Positions 12,501 to 23,867 of a stretch of 64,000 bases of DNA are shown in pieces (position 1 is the stretch's first letter; every line of letters begins with the position of its first letter). This DNA comes from Vespula vulgaris (taxonomy: Eukaryota; Arthropoda; Insecta; Hymenoptera; Vespidae), in the NCBI RefSeq assembly GCF_905475345.1, contig NC_066600.1, forward strand, positions 1,681,501 through 1,745,500. The letters are read 5' to 3'. Below the pieces are notes generated by a model, which was given only the letters and a program-made list of their open reading frames with translations, did no database searches and was not told the DNA's origin. Both the position numbers and the translations under genes were made by a program.

Positions 12501-14862
12501 TTGACAAAAATTCTTTTCCAAGGATATGACATACACACAATGCGACTGTAATTCTGAACCGAAGAAATAAAAGTCAAACGTATTTTTAAACTGCATAAAA
12601 TTTTCGAGAAGATGGACGTATGAAAGTAAAAAAAAAAAAAAGAAAAAACAAAAACAAAAAAGATCTTTTATCATTTTCCTAGAAATTTGAAATTAAATAT
12701 CATTTTCTTTTCTTTTCTTTTCTCACAGATTTTTTTTTCTCACAATTTTACTTTTCCTTGGAAATCAGTAAATGTAAAATAAAAAAGAAAACTCGAAATA
12801 ATTTCAGATTCATTTCAGTCTCGTAAAGAATCTTTAATTTGAAATTCTTTAATTTGAAATAAAACCGATTTATATCGATCAATTAGTTCTCGACAAGTTC
12901 GTCGCGATCGATTGGTAAAAATAATATTTGGAGAAAAACACGTTTGAAAAACACAGTTTCCCTACTGTAAGTGAATACGTCCTTGAATGTAGAAAAAGCG
13001 GACACGCGGCAGCTGCCACTTAAAATGACTTTGGTAATTTTTAGAATTTAAAAATTTCCTTTTAACCACTTGATATTCCTCACACGTCTGTTTTGACATA
13101 TCTATCGTGACACATCCATCCTGACGCGTATACCTATCTCTGTTTTCGTATCGTCAACTTCCTCACCTCTCATCTCAATTCCTTCCTCTTGTGTTTACCA
13201 TCTTGCGCGTTATTGTCTACTATGTCGAACGTCGTCTACATCGATCGAATTAAATCTCACCAACCTACACCCCGTCTCATGAGCTATTGTATCGATTGTA
13301 AATTGTTTTTCGTCTCAAACAGTCTAACTAAATAAAGAAAATCGATGTGAAAAATTCAAGTGAAAAGTCTTAAAAAGAAAAACAAAAAGAAAGGAAACTT
13401 TCGAAAGTTTTAAACCGAAACACTTAAAATTTTTAAAAACAAAGTTTGCAAGACCACTGAGATTTTAAATAATGGCGATCGTGCTCTCTCATTTATCCTA
13501 TTATTATCAAAGAGGATATATAAAAAATATAATTCATTTACTAAACAATTTTCCAAACGATTAATTTCACGATCTTCTCCTTCTCCCTTATCGCGACAGT
13601 AATGAAAGTAGAAAATGCAAGTTTGAAGTTAAAAAATATATATATATATAATAGATCGAGTAACAAATTGTACGGTTAATTTACTACGGTCCTTACTTTT
13701 GGCAGATTCAATTTAAACTTTTAATTGTAAGAGAATTTCGATATAATTATTCTAGTTTCTGATTTTACACGACTCTCAACATTTCTTATAATGCAGATAT
13801 GTTATAAAATTTGTTCTGACAAGTACTTAGTTTCATGCAACAGAGAAATGAATACAATTTTTTATGAAAGAAAAAAGTAAATAAATAAATAAATGAAGAT
13901 TATCAATATATCCTTTAATTAGCTTCAAAAAGTGCAAAGTGAATAACAATAAATTCCTATATTTCCAAAAAGAGAAAAAAGAACAAGAAAAAATAACTGC
14001 GCTTTTCCATTTATTTTTCATCAATTGAATATCCCAAATTTCCCGTTTAAATGATAAACAACGCTGGTCGATTCGTTATTTTCTACCTTTCGATTTTATC
14101 GAACTCGTTAATATTTCAATATTTGAAATTTTTCATGAAAAAGAAAACCCAAAAATAAAAAACAAAACAAAAAGAGAAAGCTAAAAAAAAGAAAATAAAA
14201 AATTCCTGAAATACGAATACTATTTTGTGGCGCCAAGAAGGTATCTAACGCCTTTAATTTGAAAATTATAAGATGATCTCGTCTAGAAATCGTATATTTT
14301 GTCAAGATTATGCTACTACATACGAAATGATGATATTAACCAGAAGGAACCACGAAAACTTGGAAACTACGGAAAGCACATCGGTAAGAATAGGTTAATT
14401 TATTATTACATATATAAGAACGTTCGTTTCTCCTATTCCTATTACTTCCAAGGTTCTTTCTTTCTCTCTCTCTCTTTCTTCCTCTATCTTACTTGTCTCT
14501 TCGGAAATTCGCAGATCGTAGTTTTGAAACTTTGCCTCCTGAATCTCCAGGTCTCTCTATTGCAAACTTCTTCGTTATTTCCTGAAAACTTTGCACACCG
14601 GGAAGAACAGTTTCTTTTTCTTCTTTTCTTTTTTTTCTTCCCCAACGTTCTTTTCATCTCAGATTTCGCGTGCCAAAACTCATCGATATATAAATATAAA
14701 CGAGAAGGTACGACGTGAAAGATTAAATAAATCAGCTCGTTAATCATTCTACCTCGAATTTACGAGAAACATCTCCATTACCGAAACTCACGTAGTTCGC
14801 GCCATAGTAAAGTTCGATTCCTAATGCAGCTCGTGTGACACTTTGATAGTTTTAGAAACAAA

Positions 14863-14935
<73 letters not shown>

Positions 14936-16547
14936 TCTCTCTCTTTCTCCCCACTGTTATTGCTGTTCTGCTGATACTGCTGCTCTGCTGAATACTACTT
15001 CATTTATAAATGCATTCGTTTTACGAACTTTCGCTACAAGAATGACAGGTGTTAACTCACATGGAATCGCCATCGTTGAGTCACTGGGATCGGGACTGTA
15101 TTCCTCGTTTGGAAAATAGTCGATACTTGAACACTCGTATTCCATGCGCGAGCCTGAAACATATCGAAGCGGAATATTTTCATTTTTTTTTCTTTTTTTG
15201 TTTCTTTTTTCTCTTTTTTTGATTTAGCTCTCTTATCTACATTCAAGGAAAAATATATTTATTCGAAGAAGTATTATACGCGAATAATTTTTAGATGAAT
15301 AATGTGCAATATTTAAATTTATGACTTTCTTAAGTAAAATAATCTAATGAAAATGTCTTGCGGTGCGACCAACGATTAAAATTCAACAAGAATAAAAAAG
15401 AAAACGAATTCAAAGTTCGTATAAATAGAAATATACACGTATGCGTTTAAGTAAACGAATTTTCGTATCTTATATCTACTTACGTGATATATAAGTATCG
15501 TAAGTTAGCATTATTAACGAGATAATCCACGTTTAACAGACGTGATAAACAATATATAATTTCTCCTATTAAATGATGGATACGCATCTCTCAGTTTAAT
15601 GGATTTTCTGAAATATTTCCACAATGCCCGGAGTTTCATTTTGCTTCGTAACTTTTTAATAACATTCAAGAGATTATGAGGAGACACGTTAAACTTTTTT
15701 AACAAGTTAACAATGATCTTATTAAATATTTACCATAAAAGTAAACGGACAACCGGTGAAACACGAGAATGAGCGCCTAACTTGAAACTTGAAATAAGGT
15801 CGTATATAAACTTTTCTAATATGTTATAAATTTCAAAATCTGACACTGCAATATTTTCTACGTATTACGAAACCAATCTTATATATGTATAGGTACATAT
15901 ACATTCTCGAAAGTATGTTCAAACAATGGCCAACGCAAAGTATTAAAAACTTTTTTCATAGACATCATTTTATGTGGTTATTAAATTAATTTTTTCTTAA
16001 AATATATTAAAGAATAAAAACAAAAGAAATAGAAAGATTAATTTTTTAACAAAAACCAATCAATTTATTACGATTCTCAATTAAAAAAAGAAAAAAAGTA
16101 ACTTATACGATAACTTGTACGAGTACTTTCACATTTCAATATTTATTTGAAAAATTTATATCATTTAATAAAAAATAACAAAAAAAGAAAAATATATATC
16201 TGATGATTCGTGCATTACTGTAACAAGCGATATATATTTTTCTTTTATTGTTATTAATATCAAAAAAAAAAATATATCAGAGGAAAAAGATCAATGATAC
16301 ATGGAGGATTACATATTTACGATTATGCATTATATGCATTATTGCAAGTACACGTGCATTATTGCAAAAACCATCGATAAAACCGAAAATAACAGAGATA
16401 ACGGAGATGGTAATAGTTATTGACTCACTATACGCACACATTTATATAATGTCATCCATTCATAATGTGTTATAAAACGAAACGAGATCAAAACAAAAAA
16501 TAAAAGAAAAAAGAAAGAAAGACATAGAATCTCTCGTTTTTAATTTG

Positions 16548-16595
<48 letters not shown>

Positions 16596-19500
16596 TCTCC
16601 CTAATATCTCACCCTCTCATTGTCGTCCAGTTTTCTTCCTCTCAATAACTCTTCTTTTTTCGTTGCTCCCTTGTTGTTCTCACGATTTTAACGAAAAATT
16701 ATTATATTAAGTTCGTGCAAAGAAGTTACCCCCGATTTACTTTCTCCTTTTTTCCGCTTTTATTCGTGGCGTAGCTACCCAGCTGACCGTCGTCGTGCAG
16801 GCGTTAATAAAAGCGCCAAGAAATCCAGTTACTGTGAGGAAAAACCAATTTCTACCAGTTTTCCACGAGAACCCTTCTCGACGCCTTCTTACGGGCGATT
16901 TAATTCGTCCTTTTTTTTCTTCTTCTTCTTCTTCTTTCCTTTTTTCCTTCTCCTTTTTTTTTCTTCCTTTTTTTTCTTCCTTTTTTTTCTCTGCTTCTTT
17001 CCAACGGAATTACCCTTCGGCGCGGATAAATGAACGAAGCGTGAATTTTTTCGCTTATCTCTCTGATCGTCTTTTCGGAATAACAAGGAATAAGATTCGA
17101 GCCGAAGGTAATTAGATGTTACGAAAAGTAATTTTACATATACCTAACACCAGCTAATAATACCGGTTCACATAATACAAGGGAGAAGTTGCACCGACTT
17201 TGATGTCGTTAATGAAATTTATATTTTTACGATATACTGCTAATAGGTATATAATATTGTACTATAAAGTAATTGTGTTTAATATCTTCTATATTGCTAT
17301 ATACACTGCTAACGCTGAACTACCGGATAGATAAATCTTTACATCTTTTTAAAATAATAATTATTTATATATATATACCATACATTTTATATATAATCAA
17401 CTATTAAGATCCATTTATATTTATAAACACTCTACACAAACACTTCGACGATTTTTACATCTGAATTACTATTCTAAAATGTACAAAGCGATTAATTTCT
17501 GAATGTTGAATGAAACAACGCGAGAGAGAAACTTAAAAAAAAAGAAGAAGCAGAACAAAAAAATACAAAAAGAAATAAGAAGAGAAAAGAATTTTCCTCG
17601 AGCAAACATCTTCCTATACGTCCTGTTAACGCTCCTCGTTTTCTTGCCTACTCCATTGCTGATTTCAAATCCCAGAGCAAGAGGTTCAAGATCGTTCGAC
17701 CGCAATAAGAAGCTATCCCGCTGTCGAACGCTGTGCTCATCGGTAAATGGTTTCCTTTCATTCCTATTCCTCCATTTTTTTCTTTTTCTTTTTCTTTTTT
17801 TTCCTCCTCTTCCTCCTTCTCTTCATCCAACAGCATAGCCAAGAGGCATCGTTCCGACGCTCGTTCGTAGACTCGTAGAAATGAATCGAGACCGACTGAT
17901 GGGGTTAGCAGAAGGAGAGTGGTTTCCGGTGCCCCGGGTAACGAGTCATTTCCGACCTAGTGTGTTCCCTTCTTCTCTCTCCCCATTTCAACAAAATCCT
18001 TCGAGTTGCCGAGTACCATTCCTAACAGCCATTTCTATCTGAGAAACATAGGCCGGAATCCGGCTAAAGCTTTACGAACGTTACATATTAGACCAAATGT
18101 CCTTTGCTATTCTCTCTCTTTAAATAAAAAAAAAAATTAAATAGTTAGGTATATTAGAAGAGTAGATATATATAGAAACGTCACTGTTCGAATACACGAA
18201 TTTATCGAACGTATTTAATATAATATAAAAAAGAAAAAACAATTATGTAAAATTTTATGGTGAATTATTATTCGTACTAATTGCAATTATGCTGCAGTCA
18301 TAATCGTATTACCGTCGGAATAAAAATTCTACGATATGCACTACGCTATGTGCCTTTTCGAAAGGAGTTCCGAAACGTGGAATATTGGCCAAACCTGGTT
18401 TCCCGCCAAGCACGTTCTATATTTTAAGTATATTTTCCATTATCAGAATCAATAAAATTCATTTCGTGATTTAAAAGCAAGTGTCTGTATCCTTGATCAT
18501 TATTTAAACATTTGTGATGCATCTCCAACAATTGGACATAATATCAATGTTCGATTTGATTTTAATTAATTTATTTTAAGTTTCAGTTTGATTTCAATTG
18601 ATTTAAATTTTAGCAATTAACCGCAATAATAAACCTTAACTAATAAAAAAACAAATCCATAAGAATTTTTCAACGACGATAAATATATTTGCTATATTTT
18701 TGATCAGTTGAAAATGACCAAATTGCATTATTTTTTGATTTGTGGATTTCCTATCAGTTGCGTTTACACAATTAAAAATTGAACAAAAAAAATTATAAAT
18801 AAATAAATTACATTCAAATTTACATATACCATTTTTGTTACAGTGCAAAATCTTTTAAACTATTCGAATTATCTATGTATAAATTTGTATTTTCCTGTGT
18901 CAAAATCTAAAATAATGAAAATCTTTTAATTGGAGTACACGTCATCGAAATTGGATTTCATTGGATTTTTATCATCGATTCGATAAAGAATTATTCTGAA
19001 CAAATTTTATTTTGATCGTTGACGAAATGAAAGAAGCTTTATATAGGATGTATCTGCTTGAATGGAGAAGAAAATACATTGTTTGAACAATAAAACGTTT
19101 GATTGATTGTAATCGAAATTCTGGTGTATTTTTGTGTCACTCTTTGAAATATCTACGTGTATTTTTCAAAAACCACTGGTTGATACTTGACTACGTCATC
19201 TGCACAGATCGATTCGTTTTTCAATTCAAAAATACAAACATAAAGCTTCGTCGAGTGGCAAAAATTTTGTCTCTTAAAATATTTTATATGTCGTATTTTC
19301 AATTAGATATAAATTCTTACGCAAGTTAATATTGAAAACTTGATGTTCAAGAGTATTACTACTACTATTACACGTTCAATATTTCCAAAGAACGAATTTA
19401 TTTATTGTGTTATTTTTTATAACATAATATAAAATGTACGAGTTAAATAACCGATCCAGTAAAACTATTTTCTGAATAATTATATACATATATATATATA

Positions 19501-20582
19501 TATATATATACCTATACATACTCTATTTTATTAAAATGAATACATTTACAAATAAAAAAGTAATATCCGTCTGCTACTACATATTTTATCAATAAACGAA
19601 ATGAAAATATTTCAAAGTACTCGATCCCTTAAAAAAAAAAAAAAAGAAAGATAATAACATCTTTGCAATAACGTCAAGTTATAAATAACAAAAAAAAATA
19701 TTTAAAATAAATTTAAAATAAAAGAAAAAGAATTGTTGGCGTTAATTTAAAAAAATCCTTTATTTCCTTTGCCTTTTTCTTTCTTTCTTTCTTTTTTCCT
19801 CCTCTTTTCTTTTTTTTTTCTTTTTTTTTTCTTTATATGAACCAAGTAAGTACGTCGGCGGTTGGCTTACATTATCGTTAAGCCGGATAGTTTTCATTAA
19901 ATGTTAAAAGAGAAGAATAAATGGGACGAAGGAGAATAGAGCGACATCGGACAGAAAGGTCAAGTGGTAGCGAATGAAATTTTTCTCGGATACAATTTCA
20001 CGCGTGGAAATGCTTAGATGCACTTTCAAAGAAACTCGCGAAGGTTTTATCGGCATCAATCCCTTTCACCACCACTACCACCCACTCCACTATCATCCCT
20101 CTGTTCCTTCTCCTCCTTCCTTTCCCCTTTTCTTTCTTTCTTTCTTTCTCTTTTTCTTTTTTCTCTCTTTTTTCTCTCTTTCTTTCTTTCTTTCAATATT
20201 TTCCATTTTCCATTATCCTACTGTACCGGTCATATCTGTACTGATCTCGACACCATCAAATCGAATAACACTCGGATTTATATTATTATCTGGAGATCGT
20301 CCCTCAAAAGATCCTCTTCTAAAATCGAGTCCTTTCAATGCAGGACTCCGAGAATCTAGTGACTTCAAAGCAACTCTAAGATCAAAGATAATTCTCTTAT
20401 CATTTCTTCACATGATTTACGAGGGATTAAATATATTATCGAGCATTAACTTCGATGCCTTTATTCTTAATTTAAATTTAATCTGTTTGGGACAAAATAC
20501 ATTATTACCTACTACTAATTATTTTAATTGTATGTATTGATTTTAGCCGTTCGATAGAATAAATATTAAATATATTTGTTTT

Positions 20583-20621
<39 letters not shown>

Positions 20622-23600
20622 CAATATAAAGTAATATAATAAATATATTACCATCATAATATTGTCGGCCTCTTGGCTCAATCGTTATTTCAAAAGGACA
20701 ATACTGGAATTTTTAATAATTTTTTTTTCTGTTTTATACAGAAACGTTAGGATTTTACCCCATTGAGCTCGGATTTCCGTCGAGGGGTTTACGGTAGCTG
20801 CAGATAACAGAGAGCATTATATACAAACAAATTGGACGAGAAGAGAATTTTTTATTTTTCATACGAACAAAGCATCGAGTAACAACGTCTACCTAATTAT
20901 TAGAATATCAATTTATCTTACTATTTTTTTGATAACAACGGAACAGAAAGAAACGAAAAAAAAGATAGATAAAATTCACAAGATACGTACAATTTTTTGG
21001 CGCGAAGAACCTAAATCCCTTAAGCTTCGAATCTGATTCGATTTGACGATAGAGATTCGATACGACTCTCAAGTATCTGCGATTCGTGACTCCATTGTCG
21101 GTGGAACAACGAAAATTGACAAAAGATTTGAGATTTATCGAGACTTTCGAGACTTTGCATGCCTCGAATAAGACTTAAAGTGATTCGAATTCATCACTAA
21201 AATAGACACCAGGAAATTCAAAGGGATTCGAAATATTTCAAATCTCATATTTCTACACATTACGTTTATTTCTACGCGTACATATAGAAAGAGAAATATA
21301 GAGAGAATAGCAAGGGAGGGACCACAAGACGATTTGATCGTATTAACAATAATTGATAAAATTATATTCTATCGAAAAATGGTTTTTAATTTACCAAAGT
21401 AATTCTTCGAGAAGGGGAAATGCAATAACTGAAGCTTTCTAACAAATATAAATTTTCTCTTTTTCTGCCAAATAGAATCTATTATATTTTAATTGGTACT
21501 ATAACTTTAAACAGGAATTTAATTCGTTAAAAACGTCCAATGTCTGTTTTATCGAAATATTACAAAAGATAAAAAAAACAATATTAAAAATCGTAATTAA
21601 CTTCATAATCTATAAGTATATATAAATTTATTTTATTAAATATTTCTTTCATATAAGTACTCAAAAATGATTCAATTACGATTTGTGATTATATTATAGC
21701 AAAATTTGTTAAACTGTATTGCATTTTAATAGACTTAAAGGGAACTATTCTAACCACATTACTGACTGCACCAGATAATTCTAATGCTTTCTTTCGTGGT
21801 TAATTCAAATTAATCCATTAAATCTGCTTCAGTGATTATAATATTTTAAACATAGTCCTTTCAATGGCACAGTTCTCATATACGATAAATTAATATTTAA
21901 TTTGTAAATAAAATGTAAAACGCGTGCCAATAGATTTCTATTAAAATATTATAAATTTCAATTGATTTATATTTATGTTTTTTGAAATGAAAGAGTTAAA
22001 GCAATTTCGAACAGGCTTGGATGTTTATAAAATCAAAACTTGTAGTATATAATTAACAATATAAAAATGTACCAGAATTGATGTATCTAATTAATTATTA
22101 TTATTTTTAACTTCATTATTATGTTTAAACTAATTATTATTATTAACACTCCACATGTTTTAGCTTATATCTTCTTTATACATACACGAGCCAAAAGAAA
22201 TATTATACATCTCGTTTGTAATGTTGTTATACGCGTTATTACGAAATAATTAAAATCAATTTAGTTAATTAAATAGGAAGCCAAAACAAAAGCAAGTGTA
22301 AGAAATAACAGCTATAAGAGCGGCATTATTTAACGTGAAATTTTACTTGTGAAATAACAAATAAACCTTTCTCTGCTTCGCTATTAGATTTACATAGCCC
22401 AAATTTCAAATTTCGGAATAATAACTACAAGTTGTAACGATAAAATTATTGAAAATGAAACTTATTTGCGGTATATCCACAACTTTTATATTTATCACGA
22501 GATTTATGCGTTAAAAATTCTTTCAGAAACCGGTTGTTTCTCAAAGAAAATTCTCTATATATAATATATATTATACTATTGATATTAATATTTTTTATTA
22601 TTTCTTTTGTAAATTAAATCTTGATCATATAATACGTTATATGCAAAAAGTTCTTTTGTAGTCTTTATTTACCTCTAGCCACGGTCTATTTATTCAGAAT
22701 CATAAGTACTATTCATTTTTACATAATACACATAATGCACATAATGCGGAATACAAATAGGAAAAGACATTCATTAAAATATAGACACAACTTCAATAAC
22801 GAAGTAAACAATGGTATTATATTGAGATGAATAATACTCAATCGATGGAAATGTAAACGCAGTGTTAAGGACTTAGCACACCATCCGTGACATAAAAACA
22901 GTCTATAGTAACATAGCCGATTGAGCTAAAATAAATATATTTTCATTTTTTAAAATAAAGTCCATTGCAAGCAAACAGCAATAAATACTTGTTCTATTAT
23001 TCATACTTATCGATTGTTCTTGACCGATTTAAAGAAAAAAAAGAAAAGAAAAGAAGAAAAACCTGGACTTTTTTATGAGAATTGATCAACGATAAAAAGC
23101 GATATTCTTCAAAAAAAAAAAAAAAAAAAGTTCATCTTCTCGTCCAGCGAATATTTCTTAATAACAATACGTTTCTAAAAAATCAATTACACGATGATCT
23201 CACAACTTTGTCATTAATTATTACCTGGTACCTCCTATCTCGTACCACATGTCATCGAACAAACTACTTTCACCGTATAATTTTAAAGTTCAACTGACCA
23301 CCATCAGTAAGCATAAATAGATGATGAGAAAAAAAAATAATAAAAATGAATAAAAAATGATAAATAAACAATAGTAAATAAAAATAATAAACAAACATAG
23401 CAGCTGTCGTGTAAGACAAAGATCGAGAAAATTTCATGAGATTATAATATAATGTCGTTAATGAAAAAATGTGTCGAACATATATGTACTCACTTATGGC
23501 GACGCAAACACGCCAGAGCCCGCTATAAGTCACTTTGCTGTCCGGCTCGACTGAGGCGTTCGAGGACGTCTTGGGTAGTTTTTCTTCGGTCAACAACCAC

Positions 23601-23851
23601 TCGCCAGTACTGATGGCGACGGTGACGACGATGAGGGAGAGCATCGCCGAGAGGCCGGACGCGATGCCAAGACCACCCCCGCTCACCACGTTGCTCCCGT
23701 GAACGTGGTTCTCAACCACGACACTTCTTCCGCCACCGGCTACGACGGCACTTGCTGCTGCTGCTGTTGTTCCTCTTGGACCGGCTGTACTGTTCCCGCT
23801 GTCGCAGCACCAGCAACAACAAGACATTACCACGCAGACGGCTCTTCTCAT
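4922..23851 (-). CDS. stg1: Stargazin-like TARP / calcium-channel gamma subunit
   Basis: Predicted four-pass membrane protein of the claudin-related CACNG/TARP family; in this family such proteins traffic and gate AMPA-type glutamate receptors at synapses. Eight coding exons join in phase: 23851-23494, 15153-15061, 7573-7430, 6541-6453, 6169-6014, 5713-5498, 5215-5185, 5136-4922, giving about 433 residues. TM1 is near residues 61-81, followed by the claudin signature GLWRVC (111-116) and an N-glycosylation site (NAS, 98-100) in the first extracellular loop. TM2 is near 156-178, TM3 near 184-211 and TM4 near 238-262. The cytoplasmic tail is His-rich, then proline-rich, and ends RRTTPV, the type I TARP PDZ ligand. 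The donor of exon 5 is uncertain: GTTGGT at 6013 is weak, and a GTATTT donor about 18 nt further is also in phase. Introns of about 7.5 and 8.3 kb separate the first three exons. Confidence 0.88.
5185..5215 (-). CDS. stg1: stg1 31-nt microexon
   Basis: Exon 6 ends in phase 0 while the last exon needs one incoming base. A 31-nt segment between TCTAG and GTAACC supplies exactly that shift, encoding FFHEEGEDRV plus the first base of the next codon. On the minus strand it follows a very long (CT)n tract, an unusually strong polypyrimidine tract. Inferred from phase and splice signals only, with no homology support. Confidence 0.6.
5261..5351. repeat. (GA)n microsatellite in stg1 intron
   Basis: About 90 bp of nearly pure GA on the plus strand, read as (CT)n in the direction of stg1. 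It lies about 50 bp upstream of the microexon acceptor. Confidence 0.95.
5498..5713 (-). CDS. stg1: stg1 coding exon 6 (His- and Pro-rich tail)
   Basis: 216 nt, phase 0 to 0, CTCCAG acceptor and GTAAGG donor. It encodes GVYHLDNHHAHHGNH, then a basic/aromatic stretch with FLPPPPNLDHYDY. The open frame continues past the donor for 28 codons, which would be a short alternative terminus if the intron were retained. Confidence 0.8.
6014..6169 (-). CDS. stg1: stg1 coding exon 5 (TM4)
   Basis: Begins after TTGCAG and encodes YRYGFSFLLYVSGF and the rest of TM4, then ISWHQRELVRKDLRRK. The 3' end is uncertain: only phase-0 donors keep the next exon open, and the candidates (GTTGGT at 6013, GTATTT near 5995, GTACGA further inside) are all imperfect. 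Confidence 0.7.
6453..6541 (-). CDS. stg1: stg1 coding exon 4 (TM3)
   Basis: 89 nt from a CTACAG acceptor to a GTAAAT donor; starts in phase 1 and ends in phase 0. It encodes LLMLVGMVMYISIF and the following extracellular basic stretch. Confidence 0.82.
7430..7573 (-). CDS. stg1: stg1 coding exon 3 (TM2 and start of TM3)
   Basis: 144 nt between an ATTCCAG acceptor and a GTAAGT donor, phase 1 to phase 1. It encodes AVTKSAMFFFAATSLLVI (TM2), then THPRHR, then the start of TM3. The order matches the RAVRASSIFPI to VSAGL region of stargazin. Confidence 0.88.
7574..15060 (-). other. stg1 intron 2 (about 7.5 kb), no exon seen
   Basis: AT-rich intron without a supported gene. It contains (TA)n at about 9528-9561, a small GC-richer patch with repeated ATCCGGGTAT motifs at 9715-9830, a GC-richer patch at 12060-12300, and a long (CT)n tract at about 14864-14945. 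The latter lies about 120 bp beyond the exon 2 donor, inside the intron. Short ORFs here are poly-A/poly-T or microsatellite artefacts. Confidence 0.6.
15061..15153 (-). CDS. stg1: stg1 coding exon 2 (extracellular loop 1)
   Basis: 93 nt, phase 1 to phase 1, between a TTTCAG acceptor and a GTGAGT donor. It encodes the second half of the first loop, with MEYECSSIDYFPNEEY; the cysteine probably pairs with the one in GLWRVC, as in claudins. An ORF with its own ATG runs through the donor and is only partly real. Confidence 0.85.
15154..23493 (-). other. stg1 intron 1 (about 8.3 kb), no exon seen
   Basis: Repeat-rich intron: (CT)n at about 16553-16592, T-rich coding-like stretches at 16910-17000 and 17780-17820, (TA)n near 19490-19510 and (TAA)n at about 20588-20619. 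A less AT-rich patch at 17840-18080 could be conserved non-coding DNA, but nothing specific is recognised. Confidence 0.55.
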
Positions 23852-23867
23852 GGGAACATCTCACTGA
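23494..23867 (-). CDS. stg1: stg1 first coding exon (TM1, GLWRVC)
   Basis: A TTTCTCCTCAG acceptor just above 23867 leaves 16 nt of 5' UTR before ATG at 23851, so at least one upstream non-coding exon exists. A three-codon upstream ORF (ATG TTC CCA TGA) overlaps the main ATG. The exon encodes a Cys-rich, Ala/Gly-rich N-terminus of about 60 residues, then TM1 and the claudin motif. The donor is ATAA/GTGAGT. GC content is clearly above the flanks. A second ATG at 23824 is an alternative start. Confidence 0.85.

Noticed and set aside
19974..20540. 188-codon plus-strand frame
   Set aside because: The central part is a (TTTC)n tract giving poly-F/S/L; no start context or splice evidence, and it lies antisense in an stg1 intron.
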